Positions 1-7,219 of a DNA stretch of 10,100 bases are shown here, piece after piece. Under the pieces are notes generated by a model. It was not told the origin of the DNA and ran no database searches. It was given only the letters and a program-made list of their open reading frames with translations. The translations under genes were made by a program, and so were the position numbers. Location: positions 1 through 10,100 of the forward strand of contig DAOVTU010000056.1 in assembly GCA_030632925.1 (NCBI GenBank), written 5' to 3'. Position 1 is the stretch's first letter; each line of letters opens with the position of its first letter. Source of the stretch: Candidatus Krumholzibacteriia bacterium. GTDB taxonomy: Bacteria; Krumholzibacteriota; Krumholzibacteriia; LZORAL124-64-63.

Positions 1-251
1 CGCGGCACTTCCGGATCCCGCCGGCGCACCTCCGCCAGCAGTTCCAGACCGTTCATGCCCGGCATCAGGAAATCCGACACCACCACATCGACCGGCCCGG
101 AGACAAACCTTTCGAGGGCTTCGGCCCCGCTGTTGCAGGTCACCACTTCGTAGTCCGTTTCCAATTCCAGAACCGCCGCCAAAGTCGCGGTCATCATGGG
201 CTCGTCGTCCACGATCATAACTACGGGATTACGGCCGGTTGCGGAGCTCAC
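1..251 (-). CDS. Response regulator, receiver domain (partial, C-terminus outside window)
   Basis: The 83 visible codons are a CheY-like receiver domain. An acidic pair sits at D15-D16 (motif MIVDDEP), the phospho-acceptor is D60 in VVVSDFLMPGMNG, and the PGMNG loop that follows D60 in this family is intact. The domain would accept phosphate from a histidine kinase. The partner is almost certainly the kinase at 3397-4302, two genes upstream. The start chosen is a GTG that overlaps the upstream TAG by one base (TAGTG), with AAAGGG in front of it. An in-frame ATG at codon 12 (216-218) is possible but would begin immediately before the IVDDE motif. The output domain, if any, lies beyond the left edge, so it cannot be said whether this is a DNA-binding regulator, an enzyme-coupled regulator or a stand-alone receiver. 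Confidence 0.93.
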   Translation of the reverse strand, partial: MSSATGRNPVVMIVDDEPMMTATLAAVLELETDYEVVTCNSGAEALERFVSGPVDVVVSDFLMPGMNGLELLAEVRRRDPEVP

Positions 252-3200
252 TAGACAGCCCTTTCGGCCAGCTCGCGCAGCTTGCGCGCCACGGTCCGGA
301 TAATGCCCTGAGCAATGCGCACGTCATCCGAAAGCAGGTCGTTGAACTCGCTGCGATCGATGCGCAGCAGGCGCGAATTTTCAATGGCCGCGGCCGCCAA
401 TACCCGCGGCTCGTCATCAAACAGGGCCCAGGTCCCGAAGCTCACCTGCGGGCCGGCCACCGATACGGTGCGGTCGCCCTGGGAAAGGCGCACCGATCCC
501 TCGAGCACCAGGTACAGCGCATCCGGCGAGTCGTGTTCGTGATAGACCATGTCACCGGCCAGATAGCTCACCTCGCGGGATATCGCCGCCAGGGCCGCCA
601 ACTGGTCGGTCGGCACCTCGGCAAAGATCTCCACTTGCTGCAGCATCAGCACTTTTTCGATGGGGGTCAGCATGTCGTCTCCCGTTCGGGTCAAATGGGG
701 CATGGCCGAGTCGTTCTCGGCTTCACCGCCCGCAAAAATCGCACAGGCCGCCAGCCAGGGGTCGCAGCTGCTGCCCAGAAAAGCCACGGCCTCGGCCGAG
801 TTGCGGATCGGCTCACCGAACTCCTCGCCCAGGCCCTCGAGCGACTCGCGCCAGGCCTCGTTGGCCGGTTGTTCATCAATCAGGGTCAATACCAACTGGC
901 GGTGATTGCCCACCAACAGATTGTCCAGGAACTCCTGGGCGTTGGCCCGCAGCACCCGGCGCCCGCTCATCACACCGTGATAGGCATTCAACAGATCCTT
1001 GGCCGGATACAACAGGCCCAACAGCCTGAAAACACTTTCGAGGCGCAACTGCTGCGTCTCGCCAATGGCCCGCATGAGCAGTTGGCCTGCCGGCCCCTGG
1101 TCGGGCAACAAGGTGCCCACCCGCGCCAGTTGGATAAACCGCCCGGCCTCGATGCAGATCTCGCGGGATATGATTTCGCGGTCAAACACCAACCCGGGGA
1201 ATCCGGACCTCAACTTGCCCAGGCCCTTGAGCACTTCGTAGCGCATGTTCGGATGCCGGGTGGCCAGGCGCCGCACCAACACATCGACACTCTCCTGGTG
1301 GGGCACCGTCGCCAGGGCCCGTGGGATCTCGGCCCGTTGCCGACTGGGCTGGTCGTGGTCCCCGAGAAAAATTTCCAGGTCTTCTATGATGGCCGGATCA
1401 CTGGTCGCCATGGCCGTCAATGCTGACCGCGCGTGGAGACGCAACTGGGGAAGGCCCAACTGTTCGAGCAACCAGGACACCCGGTCCCGGTCTCCACGCA
1501 AACCCACCCCCGCGATGGCCGCCTCAACCACCAGGGGGTCTTCATCGGCCAACAAGCTGTCCCACAGACGCGTGCCGCACTCGTGGGGCAACCAGGGCAA
1601 TCTGGCCAGTACCCGCCGCCCTTCACAGCCTTCGGTGTCCTCACATTGCTGAATTTCTTCGACCACCCGGCGGTTGACCAGTGGACGATGAACCGGATCG
1701 GTGTCGCCACGGGCGATAAAGGCCACCGCGGCGTTGCGTGCCGAGCCATTGCTATGGAGCAGGTCGCCCAGGAATTCGCCCTGGGCCTCCACGCCGCCAC
1801 CAGTGGCGCTCAGGAAGGCCACCGCGCCCACCCGGGTTTCCAAATTCGCATCCTGCAATAACGGGCGCACCAATTCGACATCGCCCTCTTCGGCATTGGC
1901 CGCCAAAACCGCCACCGCCCGTTGGCGCACATCGGGCCAGCGATAGCCCAACAAGGGGCGCACCGCCGCGGCCAGCGAGGCCGCCTTCACTCCCTGCAAC
2001 ATGTCCAGGGCGTAAACCACTTCGCGCCGATTCTCACTGCCCAGGGAGGTGGTCATCACCTCGAGGGCCTTGGCGTCGTCAATGCGCACCCGCAGGTCCC
2101 CTACATCGATTTCCCGGCGCGAAAGCGCTTCGCGGAACGAGTTGATGTAGGCGCGGCGCATCATCATCGCCAGGACCAACCAGACCGCCAACAGCACCAG
2201 GGTCACCAGGGAGATGCCGCGCAGGTCCAACTTCAGCACCGCCGTGGCCAGCAGAAGCAACCCACCGGCCAGCCCCCGCGCCCAGCGATCGACAAACATG
2301 TCGATAAAAACCTTGGTGCGCTTTTTCAGCGCCAGGGGAATGGGCAGGAAGAGCAATTCCCGGCTGGTCTTGTCCAGACTGTACTTCAAGGTGAAGTCGC
2401 CACCACGCAGGATCATGCCCGCCAACAGGCCCGGCATCACGAACATGGTCAATGCGCCGCCAGCCAACACCGCCGGCAAAACCATCAGCGTACTGCCCAC
2501 ACCGAACCAGCGGATCAGGCGCGGAGCCAGCGAGATCTGGACCAGCAGGGCCACCAGGCTCATCCGGCCATAGAAGCGCCCCAGGAACGCCGTCAAATCA
2601 GCACCGTCGGGATAGGCCTGCCAACTGACGGTCTTGAACTGGAAGTCGACAAAACTGGCGGTCATCACGGTCAACGAGATGATGCCCACGGTCAAGGTCA
2701 GGTGGCGCGAGCGGAGAATCGACATGACGATACCGCGGATGTCCGAACCCTGCGCTTCGCCCTCGATGGGGTGCTCGGGAATGGCCTCGCGGTTGGACAA
2801 ATTTTCGCGCCAGACGAGCCAACCCAATACTCCGGCCAGTGCCAATACCGCGGCGCTGACCAGCAGCAGATCCTGGGTTTCCAATCCCATTTGTTGCACC
2901 AGGAAGCTGGTGATTTCACCGCCGGTGAAAGCTCCCGCTATGCCCCCCAGACCCAGCAACGGAAAAACCCGTTTGGCCTGGGCCGCATCAAAAACACCGT
3001 TGGCGTGCAGCCAAAACTGGCTGGTGGTCAAGCCGCCGGCCACCCCCACCCAGCTGTAGAAAAAATAGATGATCCACTGATGCCCCAAAGGGATCAGCCA
3101 ATAGAGCAGCAACAAATTCAGGGTCAGAACGGCCGTCGTCAGCATGATCAATCGGTCCAGCCGGCGTTTCATGCCCGCCCGCGCATAGGCCGCCGTGACT

Positions 3201-3397
3201 GGCGCTGCAATCAACGCTGTCAGCATATAGACCAAGGGCAGTTGGCCGGGGTTCAGTTCAATCAGGAAGAGCGAGTCGCGGGCCGGTTTGAGCAAGTAAT
3301 AGAAGAGCAATAGAAGATAATAATTGGCCCCCATCAGGAAGGCCACTTTGCGCTCGCCAGCCCGCAGGTCCAGCAGGGTTCCGGTCAACGCCGGCAT
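251..3397 (-). CDS. NTT (ADP/ATP translocase)-like membrane protein with HEAT repeats and C-terminal cyclic-nucleotide-binding-type domain
   Basis: This protein of about 1048 residues has three visible parts. Residues 15-415 are strongly hydrophobic with roughly ten to twelve membrane segments. They carry a K37-P-A-R40-D41-S motif after the first segment, as in the TLC/NTT nucleotide translocase family (Npt1/Npt2-like annotation). Residues 440-880 are soluble, helical and HEAT-like, with repeated pairs such as VRPLLGYRWPDVRQRAVAVL followed by VRPLLQDANLETRVGAVAFL. Residues 915-1045 resemble a CRP/cNMP-binding beta-roll, with YLVLEGSVRL and a phosphate-cassette-like segment FGTWALFDDEPR (987-998). 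NTT-HEAT fusions are known from free-living bacteria; nucleotide transport here is not shown. The cassette has Thr989 where cAMP-binding proteins have Glu, so classical cAMP binding is doubtful. The ATG chosen overlaps the kinase stop codon (TGATG). A TTG at 3418, with GAGGT four bases upstream, would add seven residues and is a real alternative. The stop codon overlaps the response regulator start. Confidence 0.88.
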   Translation of the reverse strand: MPALTGTLLDLRAGERKVAFLMGANYYLLLLFYYLLKPARDSLFLIELNPGQLPLVYMLTALIAAPVTAAYARAGMKRRLDRLIMLTTAVLTLNLLLLYWLIPLGHQWIIYFFYSWVGVAGGLTTSQFWLHANGVFDAAQAKRVFPLLGLGGIAGAFTGGEITSFLVQQMGLETQDLLLVSAAVLALAGVLGWLVWRENLSNREAIPEHPIEGEAQGSDIRGIVMSILRSRHLTLTVGIISLTVMTASFVDFQFKTVSWQAYPDGADLTAFLGRFYGRMSLVALLVQISLAPRLIRWFGVGSTLMVLPAVLAGGALTMFVMPGLLAGMILRGGDFTLKYSLDKTSRELLFLPIPLALKKRTKVFIDMFVDRWARGLAGGLLLLATAVLKLDLRGISLVTLVLLAVWLVLAMMMRRAYINSFREALSRREIDVGDLRVRIDDAKALEVMTTSLGSENRREVVYALDMLQGVKAASLAAAVRPLLGYRWPDVRQRAVAVLAANAEEGDVELVRPLLQDANLETRVGAVAFLSATGGGVEAQGEFLGDLLHSNGSARNAAVAFIARGDTDPVHRPLVNRRVVEEIQQCEDTEGCEGRRVLARLPWLPHECGTRLWDSLLADEDPLVVEAAIAGVGLRGDRDRVSWLLEQLGLPQLRLHARSALTAMATSDPAIIEDLEIFLGDHDQPSRQRAEIPRALATVPHQESVDVLVRRLATRHPNMRYEVLKGLGKLRSGFPGLVFDREIISREICIEAGRFIQLARVGTLLPDQGPAGQLLMRAIGETQQLRLESVFRLLGLLYPAKDLLNAYHGVMSGRRVLRANAQEFLDNLLVGNHRQLVLTLIDEQPANEAWRESLEGLGEEFGEPIRNSAEAVAFLGSSCDPWLAACAIFAGGEAENDSAMPHLTRTGDDMLTPIEKVLMLQQVEIFAEVPTDQLAALAAISREVSYLAGDMVYHEHDSPDALYLVLEGSVRLSQGDRTVSVAGPQVSFGTWALFDDEPRVLAAAAIENSRLLRIDRSEFNDLLSDDVRIAQGIIRTVARKLRELAERAV

Positions 3398-4302
3398 CAG
3401 TCGCAGCCAGTTCCGCAAGTCGACCTCACGGTGGGCAGCGTCACCGTGAACTCCGCTCCACCCTCAGCACTCTTGCCCGCTGCAATCTGCCCCTGGTGTC
3501 GCTCCAGAATCTTGCGCACAATGAACAATCCGAGTCCCGTGCCGTCAGCGGCATCCTTGGTCGTGAAGCCGGGTTTAAAAAGACGTTCCGCACAGCCGGT
3601 CGGCAACCCCGGCCCATCGTCGCTCACCTTCACGACAACCTGATCCGCATCCATGGCCGTATTGATCGTGATGGCGCCCGCTTCGCCCACAGCCTGCCGC
3701 GCGTTCATCACCAGATTCAGCAACACCTGACCGAGAGGGCCGGGCCAACCTGGCACCGGTTGCACTTCACCCAATTCCAGCTTCACCTCGATGGTGTTTT
3801 TCAGTTCGTGCTGCAACAAAAGCAACGTGCCTTCGACCAGCGAATTCACATCCACCGGCTGGGGCGTGTCCTCTTCGCCGCGTCCGGCCAGGCGCAATTC
3901 CCGGATCAATTGGTTGGTGCGCGTGAGGGCTTCGCTCAACACGGGGTCAGTGCCATGCAACGCATTGAGAGCCTTGCCGACCCGGGCCAGATGGGCCTCG
4001 TGGTCACTCTCGGGATCAGCCAGGCCAGCGGCCGCCTCGTCGATCATCGCCACAGCCTTCTGCCGGGTCCCCACCGAACAGCACACCGCACCCAGCGGCG
4101 TATTCAATTCATGGGCAATGCCTGCCATCAGGCGACCCAGGGTCACCAATTCTTCACGGGCCAACAGAGCATCGGTGGTCAGGGCGAACTCGTGGTCCCG
4201 GCGTCGCAGACGAAGCGACTGGACCACCAGCAACAGGCATACGACCAGCAGGCTGACCGCCAACACGTTCTGGGTTACCATTGCCATGACCACTGTCCAC
4301 AT
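3397..4302 (-). CDS. Sensor-less membrane-anchored histidine kinase
   Basis: A histidine kinase of 301 residues. One hydrophobic segment (about 9-28) is followed by a short basic linker (RLRRR). The HisKA H-box is GIAHELNTPLG with phospho-acceptor His64. The HATPase_c domain shows the N-box NLVMNARQAV (Asn200), the G1 box SDDGPGL (228-233), the F-box LFKPGFTT (241-248) and the G2 box GTGLGLF (254-260), so all ATP-binding elements are present. There is no periplasmic loop, PAS, GAF or HAMP domain. The signal must therefore come through the membrane segment or from a partner protein, for which the NTT-HEAT-CNB protein encoded directly downstream is the obvious candidate. The start is supported by GGAGG six bases before the ATG, and that site is embedded in the end of the upstream gene, whose TGA ends two bases before this ATG. 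Unusual details are a CysCys pair (74-75) just after the H-box and a CGTGC tail (296-300). Confidence 0.95.
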   Translation of the reverse strand: MWTVVMAMVTQNVLAVSLLVVCLLLVVQSLRLRRRDHEFALTTDALLAREELVTLGRLMAGIAHELNTPLGAVCCSVGTRQKAVAMIDEAAAGLADPESDHEAHLARVGKALNALHGTDPVLSEALTRTNQLIRELRLAGRGEEDTPQPVDVNSLVEGTLLLLQHELKNTIEVKLELGEVQPVPGWPGPLGQVLLNLVMNARQAVGEAGAITINTAMDADQVVVKVSDDGPGLPTGCAERLFKPGFTTKDAADGTGLGLFIVRKILERHQGQIAAGKSAEGGAEFTVTLPTVRSTCGTGCD

Positions 4303-4304
4303 AC

Positions 4305-5141
4305 TCAGCCTCCAGAGCCTCCGGAAATATCGGCGATGCGTTTGACCGCCGCGTGAATTTCCCTGATTGAAGCAATCTCGGGATTGCTCAATTCCCGGCG
4401 CGTTCCCACGGCCAGGTCGCCCAACCGGATGTCGCCAATGCGAATGCGCCGCACCATCGTCACCTTGTGCCGCAGGGTCGTCAGCATGCGCCGCACCTGG
4501 CGAATTTTCCCCTCGCGCACCGTCATGTTCATCACCGTGTGCCCATTGAGCATTTCCACGATGCGCACCGTCTGCGGCTTGAACAGCCCCAGCGAGGGCA
4601 GATGCACGCCCGCGGTCATGACGCTGATTTCCAGGTCCGACAGTTCGCCTTCAACCTGGATTCGGTACTCTTGTTCCAACCCCCGGGTTGTCGCGACCAT
4701 GTTGTTCCACTCGGTATCGTTGGAAAACAGGATCATGCCCGTGGTTCTGCCATCCATCCGGCCCGCAGCCGACAAGCCGGTAATCATGGGCGGAAAAAAC
4801 TCCATGACCTGTTTGCGCCCCTGGTTCCGATCTTCACCGCAAACCACCCGCAACGGTTTGTGCAGGATGAAGTAACGCATTGTCAGCCGTTGCAGGATTT
4901 CCCCATCAAGGTAGATATCCGCACCGGTATCGGCCATGTGCCGAGGGTCGGTCACGACCTTGTCGCCAAGCCGCACCCGTCCCTGCACGACCATCAGTTC
5001 GGTCTGCTTGCGGGTGCCATAGCCGGCCTTGAGCAGCGCGCGGGCCAAGCCGATGGGTTTGACCGGATGCCAGGGTTTGGTGGCCGTTCCCGGCCTGCGC
5101 CGGGCCGCCAAATGACTGGGGCGACTCTTGTTGTCAGTCAT
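4305..5141 (-). CDS. rRNA pseudouridine synthase, RsuA/RluB/RluE/RluF family
   Basis: About 278 residues. A basic N-terminal tail (1-28) precedes an S4 RNA-binding domain (about 30-85, with the ALLKAGYGTRKQTELMV helix pair and the GRVRLGDKVV strand region). The catalytic domain follows, with FILHKP (91-96) and the signature AGRMDGRTTGMILFSND, in which Asp130 is the expected nucleophile that isomerises uridine to pseudouridine. The C-terminal EGKIRQVRRML (210-220) and RIGDIRLGDLAVGTRREL segments are also typical of the family. GRMD replaces the more common GRLD, a conservative change. The target uridine (16S or 23S rRNA) cannot be read from the sequence. The ATG at 5141 is chosen; an in-frame TTG at 5153, seven bases after the upstream stop codon and close behind AAAGG, would add four residues (MTQP). 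The gene lies between the cation exchanger and the kinase, and its last codons supply the kinase ribosome-binding site. Confidence 0.93.
   Translation of the reverse strand: MTDNKSRPSHLAARRRPGTATKPWHPVKPIGLARALLKAGYGTRKQTELMVVQGRVRLGDKVVTDPRHMADTGADIYLDGEILQRLTMRYFILHKPLRVVCGEDRNQGRKQVMEFFPPMITGLSAAGRMDGRTTGMILFSNDTEWNNMVATTRGLEQEYRIQVEGELSDLEISVMTAGVHLPSLGLFKPQTVRIVEMLNGHTVMNMTVREGKIRQVRRMLTTLRHKVTMVRRIRIGDIRLGDLAVGTRRELSNPEIASIREIHAAVKRIADISGGSGG
4309..4313 (-). promoter_or_regulatory. Kinase ribosome-binding site inside the end of the pseudouridine synthase gene
   Basis: GGAGG sits in the last two sense codons (GGA GGC) before the TGA of the synthase gene and six bases before the kinase ATG. 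A ribosome that terminates on the synthase is therefore placed on the kinase start, which implies translational coupling. Confidence 0.65.
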
Positions 5142-5160
5142 GGGCTGGGTCAAATGCCTT

Positions 5161-6156
5161 TCAGGTTGTCCAAATTATCATGATCAAAATATACGCGATC
5201 AACAGTGCCAAGCCACGTTTGCGACCTATCCGGCCCTTGCCCAACATGATCATGACAAAAACCAGCAATGCCAACAGGACCATGCTCGCCAGTTGCAACT
5301 GGTTGGCCGAAGGGTTGAACATCACATGGGGCAGCGGTGTTTGCGGGCCTTCGACTTCGAGGCCCCAGATCAGGCCCACCGGGCCGGCCACCGCCAGGAT
5401 ATTGAACAGATTCGAACCCACAATGTTGCCCAACGCCAGATCGTCTTCATCGCGCATGGCCGCCACGATGGTGGTCGCCAATTCGGGCAGGCTGGTGCCG
5501 ATGGCGACCATGGTCAGACCAACAACCGTCTCGGAAACGCCGAAACCCACGGCGATGCGCACCGCCGAGTCCACAATGTAATGTCCCCCGCCGGCCAGAC
5601 CGCAGATTCCCAGGAGGGCCAGGCCCGAACCGATCGCCAATTCCCGACTCCGAGCCTCCGCGGGCACCGCCAACACTTCTTCGTCCGGTATGGGCACCAC
5701 CGTGCCGCGGTCGCGGTTGCGGAAGGTCCAAAAAATGAAAAGCAGGAATCCTGCCACCAAAAACCCGGAATCCAGCCGGCTCAGGTTGCCATCCCAAACC
5801 ATGAACGCAAATACCGCCGAAGCAAACAACATGAACGGCACTTCTTTGCGCGACAGCCCATGTTCGACAATCACCGGGCGCGTCAGGGCCGCAAAAGCCA
5901 AAATAAGTCCCAGATTGGCCACATTCGACCCGATCACGTTGCCCAGCACCAGCCCCGTCGACCCTTCCATGGCCCCCAGCATGGAGACGAAGAGCTCCGG
6001 CGCCGAAGTGCCAAAGGCCACCACCGTCAGGCCCACCACCACGGGGGGAATGCCCAGCACCGCGGCCACTCGCGTGCCGCCACTGATCAGGACCCAGGCG
6101 CCGCCAATAAGCAGGACCAGTCCCAGGCAGAAAATCAGGATATCAAACAGGGCCAA
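5161..6156 (-). CDS. Sodium/calcium exchanger family protein (CaCA, YrbG-type)
   Basis: An inner-membrane protein of 331 residues with about ten predicted segments and the two inverted alpha-repeats that define the CaCA superfamily. Repeat 1 has VAFGTSAPEL with Glu54 and GNVIGSN (72-78). Repeat 2 has VAIGTSLPEL with Glu225 and GNIVGSN (243-249). These acidic residues and GNxxGSN motifs form the cation site in characterised members. A charged cytoplasmic loop at about 145-172 separates the halves. The length matches bacterial YrbG-type exchangers, which swap calcium or a related cation against sodium or protons; the actual ions are not shown. The first in-frame ATG is at codon 60, inside repeat 1, so an alternative start is required. 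TTG at 6156 lies four bases after the cyclase TGA, with GGAG ten bases upstream, and leaves a complete first membrane segment. Confidence 0.94.
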   Translation of the reverse strand: MALFDILIFCLGLVLLIGGAWVLISGGTRVAAVLGIPPVVVGLTVVAFGTSAPELFVSMLGAMEGSTGLVLGNVIGSNVANLGLILAFAALTRPVIVEHGLSRKEVPFMLFASAVFAFMVWDGNLSRLDSGFLVAGFLLFIFWTFRNRDRGTVVPIPDEEVLAVPAEARSRELAIGSGLALLGICGLAGGGHYIVDSAVRIAVGFGVSETVVGLTMVAIGTSLPELATTIVAAMRDEDDLALGNIVGSNLFNILAVAGPVGLIWGLEVEGPQTPLPHVMFNPSANQLQLASMVLLALLVFVMIMLGKGRIGRKRGLALLIAYILIMIIWTT

Positions 6157-6160
6157 CGGT

Positions 6161-6805
6161 TCACTTCTCCAGGATGGCGAGCGCCCGGACGGGCGAAGCT
6201 TCGGTTTGGTCCAGTTTCAGGGGCATGACCTGCAAGGTAAAGCCCTTATCGGGCAGGGCGGCCAGGTTGTTCAGGTTTTCGATGTTGATCATCCCGGCCG
6301 GCGCGCAGATATCGTGGGCCGCTTGTCCCCCCAACCCATCGAGGCTGGGCGTATCAAGCCCCACGCCTTTGAGACCGGCTGCGGCCAGGCGCTCGGCCAG
6401 TTCCGTCGACAGGAATGACCAGCGGGTGTAATACATTTTGGAACCCCAGTGCTGGGACCAGTTGGTGTCGAAGAGCACGAAGTCCACGTTCGTCAGGTCC
6501 AGGTCATCGAGCAACTCGGCGCCCAGAGGTCCCGTATTTTCACCATCACCGCAACGGATGACCACCGCCGCACCTATAAAATGATCCAAAGGCAGGTCGG
6601 TGATGCCCGGTGCTCCGTCCAGAAAATGCAACGGCGCATCGATGTGGGTGCCCACATGGCAGCCAAACTCCAGACCACTGCTCATGTGGCTGCTTTCGCC
6701 GTGCAGGCTGTGGCGGTGCAGCTTCAGGGGCTGTTTGTCGCCCGGCCACTGGGCCATGCCCGAAACGATGGTGTGGCTCAGGTCAATCAGGCGAGGCGTT
6801 GCCAA
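6161..6805 (-). CDS. Cyclase family protein, kynurenine formamidase (KynB)-like metal hydrolase
   Basis: This protein of 214 residues belongs to the Cyclase/KynB family of metal-dependent hydrolases. It opens with the usual LIDLSHTI strand and SGMAQWPGD. The signature HVGTHIDAPLH carries His50, His54 and Asp56 as metal ligands and His60 as the catalytic residue. GLDTPSLD (149-156), His164 and Glu176 sit where the later metal ligands lie in bacterial N-formylkynurenine formamidases. Family members hydrolyse formylkynurenine, isatin or other cyclic or amide substrates. No tryptophan-degradation genes (kynA, kynU) are nearby, so the substrate is open. No ATG precedes residue 17 in this frame. 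TTG at 6805, with GGAG six bases upstream, keeps the conserved N-terminus. The next gene starts four bases after the stop codon, so the two are very probably co-transcribed. Confidence 0.92.
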   Translation of the reverse strand: MATPRLIDLSHTIVSGMAQWPGDKQPLKLHRHSLHGESSHMSSGLEFGCHVGTHIDAPLHFLDGAPGITDLPLDHFIGAAVVIRCGDGENTGPLGAELLDDLDLTNVDFVLFDTNWSQHWGSKMYYTRWSFLSTELAERLAAAGLKGVGLDTPSLDGLGGQAAHDICAPAGMINIENLNNLAALPDKGFTLQVMPLKLDQTEASPVRALAILEK

Positions 6806-6811
6806 TAGTCT

Positions 6812-6815
6812 CTCC
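6812..6815 (-). promoter_or_regulatory. Ribosome-binding site deciding the cyclase TTG start
   Basis: GGAG, extended to GGAGAG, lies six bases before the TTG at 6805-6803. The next in-frame ATG is at codon 17, behind the conserved LIDLSHT strand, so the TTG is preferred. Confidence 0.6.
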
Positions 6816-6838
6816 GGTTCAGTTGGGGCAGGTTGTTA

Positions 6839-7150
6839 TCAACCCGAATAAAAAGAATCGACGTCGATCATCCGGCGGATTTCGCCGACTTCGAAGCCGG
6901 AGGCAAAAAGCAGGCGTTCGGCACCGTCAAGCAGTTCCTCCAACAGGGACTCGCTGCCCGAAACAGCCGTGATGGCCAAAAAGAGCCGCTGCACCAGGTC
7001 GGGCGGCCCGACTTGCGCCACGGCAAAGTCGTGGTTCTTCAGTTTCTGCACCAATGCCCTCTGGGGCGCCCGGCGCTCCTTCAGGGTACGCGCGTGGGGC
7101 AGGACCAGATCAGCGATCAAAGTGCCCGAAAAAGTGCGCACGTCATCCAT
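6839..7150 (-). CDS. DUF503 (YlxP-like) family protein
   Basis: A small cytoplasmic protein of 103 residues. Its layout matches DUF503/YlxP: a beta strand leading into LPHARTLKERR (18-27, where the family has SLKEKR), then QKLKNHDFAVAQVG (35-48, where the family has a basic helix followed by FNVSVAEV), PDLVQRLFLAI (50-60) and a C-terminal helix-strand unit. The family function is poorly known; in Firmicutes the gene sits in the nusA-infB-rbfA region and is associated with ribosome maturation. Here it lies away from those genes, between an N-acetyltransferase and a cyclase. The ATG at 7150 follows a purine-rich GGAGGGAG site. The gap to the next gene (6806-6838) is 33 bp and carries only that gene's ribosome-binding site. 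Confidence 0.78.
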   Translation of the reverse strand: MDDVRTFSGTLIADLVLPHARTLKERRAPQRALVQKLKNHDFAVAQVGPPDLVQRLFLAITAVSGSESLLEELLDGAERLLFASGFEVGEIRRMIDVDSFYSG

Positions 7151-7219
7151 CGGAAATCTCCCTCCTCGCCTAAAATAAGGGATTTTGGGGTGGAGTATAG
7201 GAAAATCGGGCCCCGGTCA

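Noticed and set aside
239..1426. Long plus-strand open frame of 395 codons
   Set aside because: It lies wholly opposite the NTT-HEAT-CNB gene, is rich in Gln, His, Arg and Gly in a low-complexity way, and has no recognisable motif. It is a codon-bias shadow.
1922..3313. Long plus-strand open frame of 463 codons
   Set aside because: Same reasons: antisense to the membrane domain of the NTT-like protein, extremely Gln/His-rich, no domain. The minus-strand frame has clear domains.
5128..6228. Plus-strand open frame of 366 codons opposite the cation exchanger
   Set aside because: The minus strand carries both CaCA alpha-repeats over the same bases; the plus frame is Gln/His/Arg-rich without motifs.
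7194..7199. TATACT -10-like box between N-acetyltransferase and DUF503 genes (minus strand)
   Set aside because: No acceptable -35 hexamer lies 16 to 18 bp upstream, and the 69-bp gap is compatible with simple read-through. It could still be a weak internal promoter.
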